Part shown: positions 41,789 through 51,511 of the stretch, in pieces | Layout: each line of letters opens with the position of its first letter | Numbering within the stretch: position 1 is the stretch's first letter | Assembly (NCBI GenBank): GCA_019057385.1 | Contig: JAHQJS010000004.1 | Location: 884,727-948,726, forward strand | DNA length: 64,000 bases | Source of the DNA: Candidatus Borrarchaeum weybense | GTDB lineage: Archaea; Asgardarchaeota; Sifarchaeia; Borrarchaeales; Borrarchaeaceae | Direction of reading: 5' to 3' | The notes under the pieces: generated by a model | Databases searched by the model: none | Told to the model about the DNA's origin: nothing | The model's input: only the letters and a program-made list of their open reading frames with translations | Made by a program: the position numbers and the translations under genes

Positions 41789-43352
41789 AGCATATAATGT
41801 AAATAAAACATGCTGGAATTGCCCTGCGGCAATATTCAAAGGTAATGTTGATTTTAGAGCATGTGGACAATCTATGGAGAAAGTAAAGGAATTAAAAGAT
41901 CCCGAATATGTTATCATGATTGAATGTGCTCGGAGACCTGAATTGGGACATTTTGAACCCACCATAAGTTTTGAACAATGCACAGAATGGGAATATCGGG
42001 AAGAAATAAATTGTTATCTTTTGAAAGATATGCGTGTTATGATTTTAGGAATCGATGGATATTTAGGATGGACATTAGCACTAAGACTAGGAAGATTAGG
42101 ATGCAAAATTAGTGGGATCGATAATTATTTCCGCAGAGATTGTGTAAAAGAAAAAGGTGCGCTTTCGATTGTTCCTATTGCATCAATAGATGAACGTCTC
42201 CAGACTGCCCAAGAAGTACTTGGGATTGACATCACGTTTCGGGAGATTGATATCTTAGATCGTCAAAAACTGGGTGAATTCCTAAAAGAAATGAAACCAG
42301 AAGCGATCGTTCACTACGCAGAATGTCCAAGTGCACCATATAGTATGGTAGATTGTGATCATGCTATTAAGGTTCAATATAATAATGTTATTGGTACGCT
42401 TGGTCTGCTTTTTTTGATGAAGGAGATGGTTCCGGAAACGTCTTTAATCAAACTTGGTACCCTTGGCGAATTTGGTTCACCTTTGACTGGAAGACCGCTC
42501 TTTGAAGGTATCTTCCCTGCAGATGCCGTATTGAATTATGGAGGTAGAGAATGGAGCCTTGGTGGTGAATTGACTCCTCGCGATCCCGTAAGCTTTTATC
42601 ATGTATCTAAAGTCCAAGATACCTTCAATGTTTATGAAGCATGTAAATATTGGTGGCTTCGATCCTATGATGTTATGCAAGGTGTTATATATGGGGTTCA
42701 CACTGATGAAATAGCAGCAGATCAACGACTTCGAACTCGCTTAGACGCTGATGAATGGTTCGGGACAGTGGTGAATCGTTTCGTCATTCAAGGTATACTG
42801 GGACTTCCGTTAACCGTATATGGACAGGGTGAACAAATTCGAGGGTTTATTGCTCTTGATGATGCGATGCAATGTATGGTGCGCTTAATTGCATCACCAC
42901 CAGAACCCGGGCAATATGACGTAGTAAATCAAGTGTCTGGGCTCTATAAAATCAAAAAATTGGCAGACACTGTTGCAAAAGTTGGAAATGAAAGATTTGG
43001 CTTAAATGTAAGGATTCAGAGAGTAGAAAATCCACGTGTAGAAGCAGATTTTCATCCCTTCGAAGTAATTTCTAAAAAACTTCCCAAGACATTTGGCTTT
43101 GCACCAAAACTGAGCCTCGAAGAAGAAATTACAAATATGTTTACTCTTTTAACTCAACCTCACATCAAAAAACGAATTGAAGAGACAGCTCACGTGTTTT
43201 GGCCAGTAACTCGGTGGGATGGCGAAAAACGAGAGTCAGAAGTGATTGAAGTCTATGCACCAGGCACAAAGCAAAATGGGGGTTTCCAACCACAACTTGA
43301 TACAGGGAAAGAACTAGTGGTAAAAGAGACTCAAAAAAGAGTCAAGCAGTAA
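41775..43352 (+). CDS. UDP-sulfoquinovose-synthase-like epimerase with Cys-rich N-terminal extension
   Basis: Residues ~86-500 form an extended SDR enzyme of the SQD1/Agl3 type: 'MRVMILGIDGYLGWTLAL' (Rossmann), 'VHYAECPSAPYSMVD', 'KLGTLGEFGSP' and the catalytic 'YHVSK', then 'YGQGEQIRGFIALDDAMQC'. These enzymes make UDP-sulfoquinovose from UDP-glucose and sulfite; in Sulfolobus the sugar is used in N-glycans. An unusual ~85-residue extension precedes it in the same open frame, with cysteines at 13, 16, 30, 51, 69 and 80 ('TCWNCPAAIF..RAC'), which may bind a metal. GTG 41775 overlaps the upstream gene by 14 bp. ATG 42030 would give the enzyme alone. Confidence 0.85.
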   Translation: MIQIKAYNVNKTCWNCPAAIFKGNVDFRACGQSMEKVKELKDPEYVIMIECARRPELGHFEPTISFEQCTEWEYREEINCYLLKDMRVMILGIDGYLGWTLALRLGRLGCKISGIDNYFRRDCVKEKGALSIVPIASIDERLQTAQEVLGIDITFREIDILDRQKLGEFLKEMKPEAIVHYAECPSAPYSMVDCDHAIKVQYNNVIGTLGLLFLMKEMVPETSLIKLGTLGEFGSPLTGRPLFEGIFPADAVLNYGGREWSLGGELTPRDPVSFYHVSKVQDTFNVYEACKYWWLRSYDVMQGVIYGVHTDEIAADQRLRTRLDADEWFGTVVNRFVIQGILGLPLTVYGQGEQIRGFIALDDAMQCMVRLIASPPEPGQYDVVNQVSGLYKIKKLADTVAKVGNERFGLNVRIQRVENPRVEADFHPFEVISKKLPKTFGFAPKLSLEEEITNMFTLLTQPHIKKRIEETAHVFWPVTRWDGEKRESEVIEVYAPGTKQNGGFQPQLDTGKELVVKETQKRVKQ

Positions 43353-43383
43353 ACTGCGAGTCTAACGGTGGTGCAGAGGATAT

Positions 43384-43695
43384 ATGGAATTTACTGCGAA
43401 GGATTTTGAAAAAGAAGTTCTTAAGTCTGATATTCCCGTTTTAGTGGATTTTTGGGCTAGTTGGTGTCCTCCCTGCAAAGTAGTCGAGCCAATCATAGAA
43501 GAATTAGCTCAGGAATATCTGGGTAAAGCAAAAATCGGCAAACTCAATGTGGACAGAAATCCTGGCCTAGGTGCAAAATATGAGATTACAGGGGTTCCTA
43601 CGTTTATAATTTTTAAAGATGGTAAGATAAAAGATCGAGCTATAGCTGCAAAGTCCAAAGCTGAATTGAAAAAGATGATTGAAAAGTTTTTATAA
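43384..43695 (+). CDS. thioredoxin with CPPC active site
   Basis: A 103-residue thioredoxin. 'VLVDFWASWCPPCKVVEP' holds the active site C28-P-P-C31, an unusual replacement for CGPC; 'GVPTFIIFKDGK' contains the cis-Pro. The CPPC form is seen in some archaeal and plant thioredoxin-like proteins and shifts redox potential. It lies 31 bp after the epimerase and may be co-transcribed, perhaps keeping the Cys-rich extension reduced (inference). Confidence 0.93.
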   Translation: MEFTAKDFEKEVLKSDIPVLVDFWASWCPPCKVVEPIIEELAQEYLGKAKIGKLNVDRNPGLGAKYEITGVPTFIIFKDGKIKDRAIAAKSKAELKKMIEKFL

Positions 43696-43834
43696 AACTC
43701 AAGTTAGACTCCTTTTGAAGTTTAGCGACGAATACACACTAAGTTGCAAAAATAAAAAAGTGAAAACTTTCTCACCATTCTAAGAAATAACAGCTTCAAC
43801 ATTTTTCAGATCGGGCAAGGCGAGTTATTTGAAT

Positions 43835-45802
43835 ATGTTTAAATTATCTACAGATCTTGAACCAAAAGGAGATCAGCCAAAAGTTATTCAACAACTTGTA
43901 GATGGTATACAAAAAAGAGAACTAAAACATCAGACATTACTAGGAGTAACTGGTTCCGGAAAAACATTCGCTATGGCTCAGATTATCGAAAAGACGCAAA
44001 AACCAACGCTCGTTATCAGCCACAATAAGACATTAGCTGCACAGTTGTATTCTGAATTCAAGGCATTTTTTCCAGAAAATGCAGTGGAATATTTTGTTAG
44101 TTATTATGATTATTATCAGCCAGAAGCCTATATGCCTCAAACTGACACTTATGTAGCAAAAGATGCGTCAATAAACGAACGCATAGAAAAGATGCGCTTA
44201 TCTGCAACGAGTTCTTTACTCGAACGGCAAGATGTCGTAGTCGTAGCCAGCGTCTCATGTATTTATTCTATTGGTGATCCTCAAGACACTACAGGTCTTA
44301 CGCTCTATCTCAAAGCAGGTGAAAAAAGGGATCGTGACAGCGTTTTGAAATCTTTTGTTGACATCCAATATGAACGAAATGATTTGGACTTTGCGAGAGG
44401 CAGATTCAGGGTAAGAGGGGATGTTGTCGAGGTTTTTCCAGCCTATGACGATTCGGCGTTAAGACTCGAATGGTTCGGGGACGAGATTGAGAACATTTCA
44501 GAGATTGACCCGTTGACAGGAAAAACTAAAATGAAAAAACCAGTAGCTGTGATTTACCCGGCAAAACACTTCGTCTTCACTCAATCCCGGATCGATCAGA
44601 CTATTGAATTAATAGAGACAGAACTTGAGGAACGCCTCGCTGAATTGAAAAAAGAAGAAAACCTGTTGTATGCACAAAGGCTTGAACAAAGAACACGTTA
44701 TGATTTGGAAATGATAAAAGAGGTAGGATATTGCTCAGGAATTGAGAACTACTCCCGGTATTTTGACAATCGACAACCTGGTCAAAAACCATATGTATTG
44801 TTGGATTATTTCCCACAAGATTTTCTCATGTTTATAGACGAATCACATGTAACTATACCTCAAGTAAGAGGCATGTATGGCGGAGATTTGTCGAGAAAGA
44901 AAAATCTTGTCAAGTATGGATTCAGATTACCAAGTAGTTTTGACAACAGACCTTTAAGATTTGAAGAATTCGAGCAACATATGGATCGAAGTAGGGTGAT
45001 TTTCGTATCTGCTACACCGGCTACTTATGAACTAAATAATAGTGAACAAATCGCAGAAATGATAGTCCGGCCTACTGGATTGATTGACCCAGAGGTAATT
45101 GTAAAGTCAACCGAAAATCAGATAGATGATCTAATTTCTCTGATAAGACTACAGGCGGAACACAGAGAACGTACATTGGTAACAACATTAACAAAGCGAA
45201 TGGCTGAAGATCTAACTGATTATCTATTGAACGTCGGGCTCAGGGTACGATATCTTCACAGTGACATTGAAACGCTAGAACGCGTGGAAATTTTGAGAGA
45301 TCTGCGTCTAGGGAAGTTTGATACACTTATTGGCATCAACTTACTGCGAGAAGGGTTAGATCTTCCCGAAGTCTCCCTCGTCGCCATTCTCGATGCTGAT
45401 AAAGAGGGTTTCTTACGTTCTGAAACAAGTCTAATTCAAACAATTGGGCGAGCCTCCAGAAACGTGAGTGGGCGCGTTATTCTTTATGCAGACGAGATTA
45501 CTGAATCAATGAGAAGAGCACTCGATGAAACCGAAAGAAGACGCCTTCTACAGCTAAAATATAATGAAGAACATGGAATTACACCCGTAACGATCTCTAA
45601 AGGAATTAGAGCTCCAATATCCGAAACGACTAAAACAGAGATTGAATTAGATTCTATATTGTCTGAATCTCCTGAAGATCTCAAATTTCAACTCTCACAA
45701 CTCGAAACTGAAATGAAAAACGCTGCAGATAACCTCGAATTTGAGAAGGCTGCAGTTATCCGTGACAAAATATTTGAATTGAGAAAGCTTTTAATTCCGT
45801 GA
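43835..45802 (+). CDS. uvrB: UvrABC excision repair protein UvrB
   Basis: A 655-residue UvrB. Walker A '[11 protein letters not shown]', the beta-hairpin '[20 protein letters not shown]', '[17 protein letters not shown]', '[10 protein letters not shown]', '[19 protein letters not shown]' and 'QTIGRASRN' are all present, and the C-terminal UVR motif '[20 protein letters not shown]' contacts UvrC. It is the damage-verifying helicase of bacterial-type nucleotide excision repair; its presence in an archaeon implies ancient transfer. UvrA and UvrC are not in the window. It converges on the GTPase-partner gene with only 1 bp between stops. Confidence 0.96.
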   Translation: MFKLSTDLEPKGDQPKVIQQLVDGIQKRELKHQTLLGVTGSGKTFAMAQIIEKTQKPTLVISHNKTLAAQLYSEFKAFFPENAVEYFVSYYDYYQPEAYMPQTDTYVAKDASINERIEKMRLSATSSLLERQDVVVVASVSCIYSIGDPQDTTGLTLYLKAGEKRDRDSVLKSFVDIQYERNDLDFARGRFRVRGDVVEVFPAYDDSALRLEWFGDEIENISEIDPLTGKTKMKKPVAVIYPAKHFVFTQSRIDQTIELIETELEERLAELKKEENLLYAQRLEQRTRYDLEMIKEVGYCSGIENYSRYFDNRQPGQKPYVLLDYFPQDFLMFIDESHVTIPQVRGMYGGDLSRKKNLVKYGFRLPSSFDNRPLRFEEFEQHMDRSRVIFVSATPATYELNNSEQIAEMIVRPTGLIDPEVIVKSTENQIDDLISLIRLQAEHRERTLVTTLTKRMAEDLTDYLLNVGLRVRYLHSDIETLERVEILRDLRLGKFDTLIGINLLREGLDLPEVSLVAILDADKEGFLRSETSLIQTIGRASRNVSGRVILYADEITESMRRALDETERRRLLQLKYNEEHGITPVTISKGIRAPISETTKTEIELDSILSESPEDLKFQLSQLETEMKNAADNLEFEKAAVIRDKIFELRKLLIP

Positions 45803-45803
45803 T

Positions 45804-46538
45804 CTAACTCTCAACCTCTATTATCTGGAATATATCTTCTGGGAGCTCTAATCTTTCAATTTCCCCCCATCGATTAACCATCTCAATGCCTAATTTTCTT
45901 GATGTTTCGAGAGCTTCGATCTTATTAACTCGGTAAAAACCAGTTTTGACGTGATCAAAGAATGTCTGATATATCTTTTTCAAATCACTTTTCTTGATCT
46001 CTTGAAGGTCTTCATCTTGAAAAGTAGTAGCAATTAGACTATTTGTCTTATCCAAAAACACAAATTTCTCATATATTGGATCCACATTTCTTAAGTTATG
46101 CAAAATCTTGCTCAAGATAGGATTAACTCTTTTGCTCGCTAAAAACGTAATTAATGTTGAATTCACTCTTTTATTTGCTGGAATATTTCTCGTCTTAAAA
46201 TGGAAGATATATTCGTTAATGAGCTGCTCGTAGAATAGTTTAATGTCCTTTTTCAACTTTAGCTCTTCCACAAAACCCGACTTTTTCCCCTTTGTTTTAA
46301 ATTCTATTGAAATGCCATCCGTAAAAATTACTTTTGAGCCTTCCGTTCCTCTATGGGCAAGATCCTCATCAAAATAAGAAAGTACTGCGTGAATTTCTTT
46401 ATTATCAGCACTCCTATGAAGGAATATTCCGGAATATAGATCGCTACTCTTGCGTAGAAGTTGTTCTTTCCTAAAGCAATATGTAATGTTTTTCTTACAT
46501 ACCTCACAATAATCAATGAATGCATGTTCCTTAGACAT
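45804..46538 (-). CDS. GTPase partner protein, copy 1
   Basis: A 244-residue protein paired with, and overlapping by 8 bp, the GTPase at 46531. It starts 'AFIDYCEVCKKNITYCF' (CxxC), continues 'SGIFLHRSADNKEIHAVLSY', 'HRGTEGSKVIFTDGISIE' and is mostly helical after ~90. Copy 2 at 47372 is clearly related along its whole length ('FIEYCEKCGTSVTHHF', 'SGVFLHKSKSNNEIHAMLAY', 'RGGEGAKVILTNGVSLE'). A role as regulator or effector of the neighbouring GTPase is inferred from the repeated pairing. No known GAP or GEF domain is recognised. Confidence 0.75.
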   Translation of the reverse strand: MSKEHAFIDYCEVCKKNITYCFRKEQLLRKSSDLYSGIFLHRSADNKEIHAVLSYFDEDLAHRGTEGSKVIFTDGISIEFKTKGKKSGFVEELKLKKDIKLFYEQLINEYIFHFKTRNIPANKRVNSTLITFLASKRVNPILSKILHNLRNVDPIYEKFVFLDKTNSLIATTFQDEDLQEIKKSDLKKIYQTFFDHVKTGFYRVNKIEALETSRKLGIEMVNRWGEIERLELPEDIFQIIEVES

Positions 46539-47097
46539 TTAGTTGTATCACCCTAGCGTAAAGTAAATCAGAAAGAGCAGCAAAAACGTTCTCTATATTT
46601 TCACCAGTTAGCGAACTTGTTTTAAAAAAAATCTCTGCTGACAATTCATTTTTTTTCAAAAATTCTTTGATTTTTGCATCAGTTACCGCCTCTTTGCCAG
46701 CTTTCCCAAGTTTATCCGCCTTTGTGCCAATCACTAAAACTATTGGATTCCCAGCGGTGTTCTTATAGACTAAATCAAACCAATCACTTAAATTGAGCAA
46801 ACTAGATGATCGTGTAAGATCAAAGGCAAATATGACCGCATGAGCCCCTTGGCAATAACTAGGTAAGATGAACCGAAACCTTTTTTCCCCACCAAAATCC
46901 CATACCTGAAGTTTAATGATGATATCTGCATCTACATCTACTTTATTATGGAAAGAATAAAATCCTGCGCCGATCGTGATTTTTGTATCTTTGGCAAACT
47001 TGTTTGTTGCATATCTATTTATGAAAGTCGTTTTCCCGACACCACCTTCCCCTACAACGATCACCTTGAAGATATAACTTGATTTTGGCGGTTCCAT
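46531..47097 (-). CDS. atypical Ras-superfamily GTPase, copy 1
   Basis: A 188-residue small GTPase with P-loop 'GEGGVGKTTFINRYATNKF', switch I 'KDTKITIGAGF', and switch II 'QVWDFGGEKRFRFILPSYCQ'. Where Ras/Rab has DTAGQE this has DFGGE, so the catalytic Gln position is Glu. G4 is 'GTKAD' rather than NKxD and G5 is 'KTSSLTG'. The fold therefore seems intact but hydrolysis and base specificity may differ. No C-terminal Cys. ATG 47097 follows GTG 47100 in frame. Confidence 0.9.
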   Translation of the reverse strand: MEPPKSSYIFKVIVVGEGGVGKTTFINRYATNKFAKDTKITIGAGFYSFHNKVDVDADIIIKLQVWDFGGEKRFRFILPSYCQGAHAVIFAFDLTRSSSLLNLSDWFDLVYKNTAGNPIVLVIGTKADKLGKAGKEAVTDAKIKEFLKKNELSAEIFFKTSSLTGENIENVFAALSDLLYARVIQLNV

Positions 47098-47371
47098 CAC
47101 AAATCGACCATTTTAATACTTAGTAAAATCACTTCACTTTGATACTAGAATATTTGGATAATTTCAAATCTCGTTTTCAACCTTTTTATTAATTCTGGGA
47201 ATTTTTTCAGCAAGTTTGAGAGCATCTTCGAAACTCTCCACTAGCTATTAAAATGATAGAATTAGAGACGTTTTTATTCATGGAAAGCATTTAAGGGCAT
47301 TAATTAAAAAACAAGAATAACAAAAAATAGGATCTCTGGAAGTGTTAGGTGCAAAACCTACAATACTGCAA

Positions 47372-48052
47372 CTAATGAGTAGCTAAGATCTGCAGGACGT
47401 CTTCAGAGAGTCCTAATTTTACAATTTCTCTCCATTGTGTAATGACTTTGAGCCCAGTTTTCCTTGATGCATCAAGAGCATCATTCTCGTTTTCATCCTT
47501 AAAATATTCAATAATCTGCTCAAAGACAGTCTGAAAAGCTTCTTTGAGTTCGTCATAAGTGATTTGACTGATGTCCCTTTTTTGCAAATCGAACGTAATC
47601 TTGTCAGAAACTGTCATAAACGGTTCGTATAATTCAGATTGAGTTTTTAAATCGGCTAAAATTTTATTTAGTGTAGGTTCCACTTTTCTTTTTACTAATA
47701 ACCTCTTATTTTTAAAACTGGAAATATATTCATTAATTAACCATTCGTAAAAGAGTTTGCTTTCTAGTTTATTTACTTCTTCATCTAGATGTTTCTTTTC
47801 GTTCTTTTTCAGATGTTCTAGTGAAACACCATTCGTTAGAATTACTTTTGCCCCCTCTCCTCCTCTATTAGCAAGATTAGTATCGAAGTAAGCAAGCATT
47901 GCATGAATTTCATTATTACTTTTACTTTTGTGAAGAAATACTCCCGAGTATAGACCGCCACCTTTTTGTTCTAGCATTTCCTTTGTAAAATGATGTGTAA
48001 CTGAAGTACCACATTTCTCACAGTACTCAATAAAAGTATAATCGTCAGCCAT
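47372..48052 (-). CDS. GTPase partner protein, copy 2
   Basis: A 226-residue paralogue of the protein at 45804, overlapping the upstream GTPase by 1 bp (a TAATG junction). The CxxC-containing N-terminus and the 'LHKSKSNNEIHAMLAYFDTN' segment are well kept; the helical C-terminal half is more diverged but ends alike ('GLSEDVLQIL' against 'ELPEDIFQII'). Translational coupling with the GTPase is likely. Confidence 0.75.
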   Translation of the reverse strand: MADDYTFIEYCEKCGTSVTHHFTKEMLEQKGGGLYSGVFLHKSKSNNEIHAMLAYFDTNLANRGGEGAKVILTNGVSLEHLKKNEKKHLDEEVNKLESKLFYEWLINEYISSFKNKRLLVKRKVEPTLNKILADLKTQSELYEPFMTVSDKITFDLQKRDISQITYDELKEAFQTVFEQIIEYFKDENENDALDASRKTGLKVITQWREIVKLGLSEDVLQILATH

Positions 48053-48612
48053 TATTGTTTCACCTTGTTGTAGAGTAAATTAGACATTTCGGCAAATACG
48101 TCTTTGACATTTTGCCCTGTTTTCGAACTTGTCTTAAAAAACAAATTTGGTGAAACTTCGTATGTTTTCATGAATTCGACAATTTGTTCATCTTTGATTG
48201 CTTCAAAACCGTTGTCTTCGATTTGATCAGCTTTTGTACCAATGAGGATAAATATCGGGCTATTCTCAGTATTCTCAGTAATTAAATCAAACCATTCACT
48301 CAGATTCCATAAAGTAGTTGCTCTAGTAAGATCAAAAGCAAATATGACCCCGTGAGCCCCGTTGCAATAACTAGGCAGAATAAAGCGGAAACGCTTCTCG
48401 CCACCGAAATCCCACACCTGAAGCTTTACGGAAGTATCTCCATTTACATTATTTTCAAAGGAATGAAAAGAGGCACCAATTGTAATTTTCGTATCTTCAG
48501 AAAAACTGTTTGTAGCATATCGGTTAATGAACGTCGTTTTCCCGACGCCACCTTCTCCAACAACGATGCATTTGAATAAATAGCTATAGCTCATCTGATT
48601 CTTAGCCACCAA
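48052..48612 (-). CDS. atypical Ras-superfamily GTPase, copy 2
   Basis: A 186-residue paralogue of the GTPase at 46531. It has the same P-loop 'GEGGVGKTTFINRYATNSF', switch II 'WDFGGEKRFRFILPSYC' with Glu for Gln, 'GTKADQ' and 'KTSSKTGQNV'. Both copies agree in these unusual residues, so they are features of the family and not decay. GGGGTGA lies upstream of TTG 48612/GTG 48609. Confidence 0.9.
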   Translation of the reverse strand: MVAKNQMSYSYLFKCIVVGEGGVGKTTFINRYATNSFSEDTKITIGASFHSFENNVNGDTSVKLQVWDFGGEKRFRFILPSYCNGAHGVIFAFDLTRATTLWNLSEWFDLITENTENSPIFILIGTKADQIEDNGFEAIKDEQIVEFMKTYEVSPNLFFKTSSKTGQNVKDVFAEMSNLLYNKVKQ

Positions 48613-48868
48613 TTTAAATCACCCCATTATGCGCAGTAAACTCGATCGTATAATTTAAAAAACAATACTTTCTGTTCCTTTTAAACCTTCAGGTAAAGTT
48701 CTCCGCAAAATGCTTTATCGTTTTTGTCGAGAAGGAGAGTTCAGTATTCAATAAATTCTCCGCAATGGTTGCTTCTAAAAGGCATTTCGAAGTTGTTCAT
48801 GTCCCAATTTGAAAAGAAGTAATTTTTAACTAAATTACTGAGTAATCTTGAGTTGATTCATAAAACTA

Positions 48869-49807
48869 CTAGTTTAGAATTATTTGATCTGCTTCTTGTA
48901 AAAATTCGTTGGCCTTTTCTTCATCGCCTTGTGCCATATACAGGTCACCAAGTTTTTTTAACGTTTCTTTTTTTCCAGCAGAATCTTTTTTTTCGTCACT
49001 TAAACTAAGAGATTCATTATAATGTTTCAGCGCTTGCTCCCAGTTTTCTTTCTTATGATAAACAAGTCCTATGTATCGAAGCCTAGAAGCTTTTCCTCTC
49101 ATATCATTGAAATTTTCATCCATTTCAAGCGCTTGTTGATAATATTCAAGTGCTTCATCGTATCTTTCATTCTTATAATGAACAACAGCTAAATTATTAA
49201 TCATATTTCTCGCGTCACGTCTACGTCCCATGATATTAAGAAGTTCAACTGATTTTTCAAAAAATTTAATTGTTCTTGGGTCATCTTTTGCTAAATGCTC
49301 ATAACATACACTAGTTAATTTATCTAGAAGTTTTGCAGTATCATCAAAGGGTGCACTTGCCCGTACCATCAAATAGTAAAGCTCTTCAAATGTATTCACA
49401 GCGTCATTATATTTTTTTTGATCACAATAGATATCGCCGATCATTTTCATAATTAAAACTCTAATGCGCATATCTCCTGTCTTTCCTTTCTCATTATCTA
49501 ACTTTAGTGCTTCATTCAAATATTCCAGTGCGCGATCCGTCTCTTTGAGTTCCTGATGAACATTTCCTAAATGTAGCAATGCAACTATTTTTCCCTCTCT
49601 AGTATCTGCATATTTGCTCTCTTCGAAGTCATCTGAAGTCAAAATGCCCTGAATTATTTCATATGCGTTTTGAAAGTGATTTAACGCTTCTTCCAAATCT
49701 TGAGATTTCTGCGCTTTGATACCTTTCTTTAAAAGTTTCTTACTCTCATGTAACTGTTTATCTATTCTTTTTACTATTTTTCTGTCTGGTTTCTTGTCCT
49801 TAGTCAT
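48869..49807 (-). CDS. tetratricopeptide-repeat protein
   Basis: A 312-residue all-helical protein with about six TPR units, for example 'LHLGNVHQELKETDRALEYL', 'GDIYCDQKKYNDAVNTFEEL', 'LAVVHYKNERYDEALEYYQQ' and 'LGDLYMAQGDEEKANEFLQE'. It is a protein-binding scaffold with no enzyme domain. It lies downstream of the FAH-hydrolase gene on the same strand, 22 bp apart, so may share its transcript. Confidence 0.88.
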   Translation of the reverse strand: MTKDKKPDRKIVKRIDKQLHESKKLLKKGIKAQKSQDLEEALNHFQNAYEIIQGILTSDDFEESKYADTREGKIVALLHLGNVHQELKETDRALEYLNEALKLDNEKGKTGDMRIRVLIMKMIGDIYCDQKKYNDAVNTFEELYYLMVRASAPFDDTAKLLDKLTSVCYEHLAKDDPRTIKFFEKSVELLNIMGRRRDARNMINNLAVVHYKNERYDEALEYYQQALEMDENFNDMRGKASRLRYIGLVYHKKENWEQALKHYNESLSLSDEKKDSAGKKETLKKLGDLYMAQGDEEKANEFLQEADQIILN

Positions 49808-49829
49808 GCTTTCAAGAACTCCTATTGTT

Positions 49830-50612
49830 TTAGTCTTCTATTGATACTTCCAGAATCCCAATGCCATCAATTTGAGCAACAAGCCTATCTCCGCTTTTTA
49901 CAGTATCAATTCCAGCAGGTGTTCCAGTGGCAATTATGTCTCCTGGGTAAAGCGTCACGATTTTTGTAATGAAGGAAATTAGTTTGGGTATTTTAAAAAT
50001 CATTGAAGCTGTATTGTCACTCTGCTTTAATTCGCCATTGTGCCATAGTTTGATATCAAGTGCGTGAGGATCAGGTATTTCATCAGTAGTAACGATATAT
50101 GGGCCAAGTGGACCAAACGTATCGAATCCCTTCACCTTAAATAATGCCCTATCTGTTTCTGTGAAATCTCGGGCAGACATATCAAGAATAATAGTATAGC
50201 CAAAAACCTTTGAAAACACTTCGCTTTCATCGACATTTTTTGCCTTTTCCCCGATCACAACAGCTAATTCTGTCTCGTAATCAACCCTATTGACCTCTTT
50301 TGGAATTTTGACTGCTTGGTTTGGTCCAATAATTGTAGAAGGAGGTTTTAACCAGCAAAAAGGTTCAGAAGGCGTTTGTTTCCCCAATTCGGCTATGTGA
50401 GAAGGGTAGTTTAATCCGATTCCTATAATTTTCGAAGGGTTTCTTATTGGTGCATCAAATTTTGCTTCGCTTAGTGAAATAATGTCACCCGAAAAAGATA
50501 ACCGATCAGGAGGATTTTGAATGAACTCTTCGACTAATTGGAAACCTTTCAAAAACCTGATTTGATATCCTTCAATAATGCCGACTTTCCCTTCAACACA
50601 ACAAATCTTCAT
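49830..50612 (-). CDS. fumarylacetoacetate-hydrolase-family protein
   Basis: A 260-residue FAH-family enzyme. 'IIGIGLNYPSHIAE' (His), 'VDYETELAVVIGEKAKN' with the paired metal ligand Glu, 'ILDMSARDFTETDRALFKVK' and 'GDIIATGTPAGI' are the family marks. Members cleave C-C bonds in acylpyruvates or decarboxylate oxaloacetate; substrate unclear. It precedes the TPR gene and follows the racemase on the same strand; the three may form one catabolic operon. Confidence 0.88.
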   Translation of the reverse strand: MKICCVEGKVGIIEGYQIRFLKGFQLVEEFIQNPPDRLSFSGDIISLSEAKFDAPIRNPSKIIGIGLNYPSHIAELGKQTPSEPFCWLKPPSTIIGPNQAVKIPKEVNRVDYETELAVVIGEKAKNVDESEVFSKVFGYTIILDMSARDFTETDRALFKVKGFDTFGPLGPYIVTTDEIPDPHALDIKLWHNGELKQSDNTASMIFKIPKLISFITKIVTLYPGDIIATGTPAGIDTVKSGDRLVAQIDGIGILEVSIED

Positions 50613-50671
50613 GTTTTCACGACCTTTTACGTAAAATAGAAACTCGTAATTATATGTTAGTGTGATTTATA

Positions 50672-51364
50672 TTATTTTCCAATTGCTTTTCTTAGAGCAG
50701 CTCTTGCAAGTAGTCTTGTGGAGTCTAATGTTGGAAGAGGTGATGTTTCTGGGATTACTATCAATGGGATTTCAGTGCATCCAAGTACTACTGCATCGCA
50801 GTCTTCATTTTTTAATTTGCCTATTACCTCTTCAAAATACGCACGAGATTTTTCATAGAACTTTCCGTTTACAAGTTCGATAAAAATAATGTCATTTATT
50901 CGTTCCCTATCCACTTTTTCAGGAATCTTGAAGTTAATTCCCATTTTAGTAAGCGTATCTGAATACACAGGTCCTTCCATGAGATAGCGGGTTCCCAAAA
51001 TTCCGAGACATTTATATTTCTGCCTTTTTACCTCTTTTGCAACTTCCTCTGCTATATGGAGCCATGGAATTGGGGATTTTTCAATAACGATGTTAAAAAC
51101 CTCGTGTATTGTGTTATCAGGACATATGGCAAAGTCTGCCCCAACATCTGCTAATTTATTAACTGATGCTAACATTAAACTTGCTACATCTTCCCAATTA
51201 TCTGCTTCAATATATTTCATATATTCGCTTAAAGGATAGGTGTGCATAGTAACCTCAGGATGGGCATATCTCCCCATAAAATCTGCACCTTCTGTGCAAA
51301 TTGTCCTATAACAGAGAGCGGCCCCTTCCGCACTACATGCAACTATCCCGATGTGTTTTACCAT
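50672..51364 (-). CDS. Asp/Glu racemase-family protein
   Basis: A 230-residue member of the aspartate/glutamate racemase superfamily. The catalytic cysteines are likely C101 region 'FAICPDNTIHE' and C195 region 'AVVLGCTEIPLIV'; the latter GCTE motif is diagnostic. The first motif has Pro-Asp inserted before Asn-Thr, a common variant in broad amino-acid racemases. It may interconvert D- and L-amino acids, in keeping with the D-aminoacylase elsewhere in the window. Confidence 0.87.
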   Translation of the reverse strand: MVKHIGIVACSAEGAALCYRTICTEGADFMGRYAHPEVTMHTYPLSEYMKYIEADNWEDVASLMLASVNKLADVGADFAICPDNTIHEVFNIVIEKSPIPWLHIAEEVAKEVKRQKYKCLGILGTRYLMEGPVYSDTLTKMGINFKIPEKVDRERINDIIFIELVNGKFYEKSRAYFEEVIGKLKNEDCDAVVLGCTEIPLIVIPETSPLPTLDSTRLLARAALRKAIGK

Positions 51365-51511
51365 ATTTTTTTCTCCTTTGTTAAATCATTAGCAAGAGTA
51401 TTTCAAGTGAAATCTACTTGTCTTTATAAAAAGATCCTTTAATATGCTAGAGTTAAGACGGAATTAGTGCTAATCAAATCAATAGTAGAAAATATGGAGG
51501 CGACCCAATAT

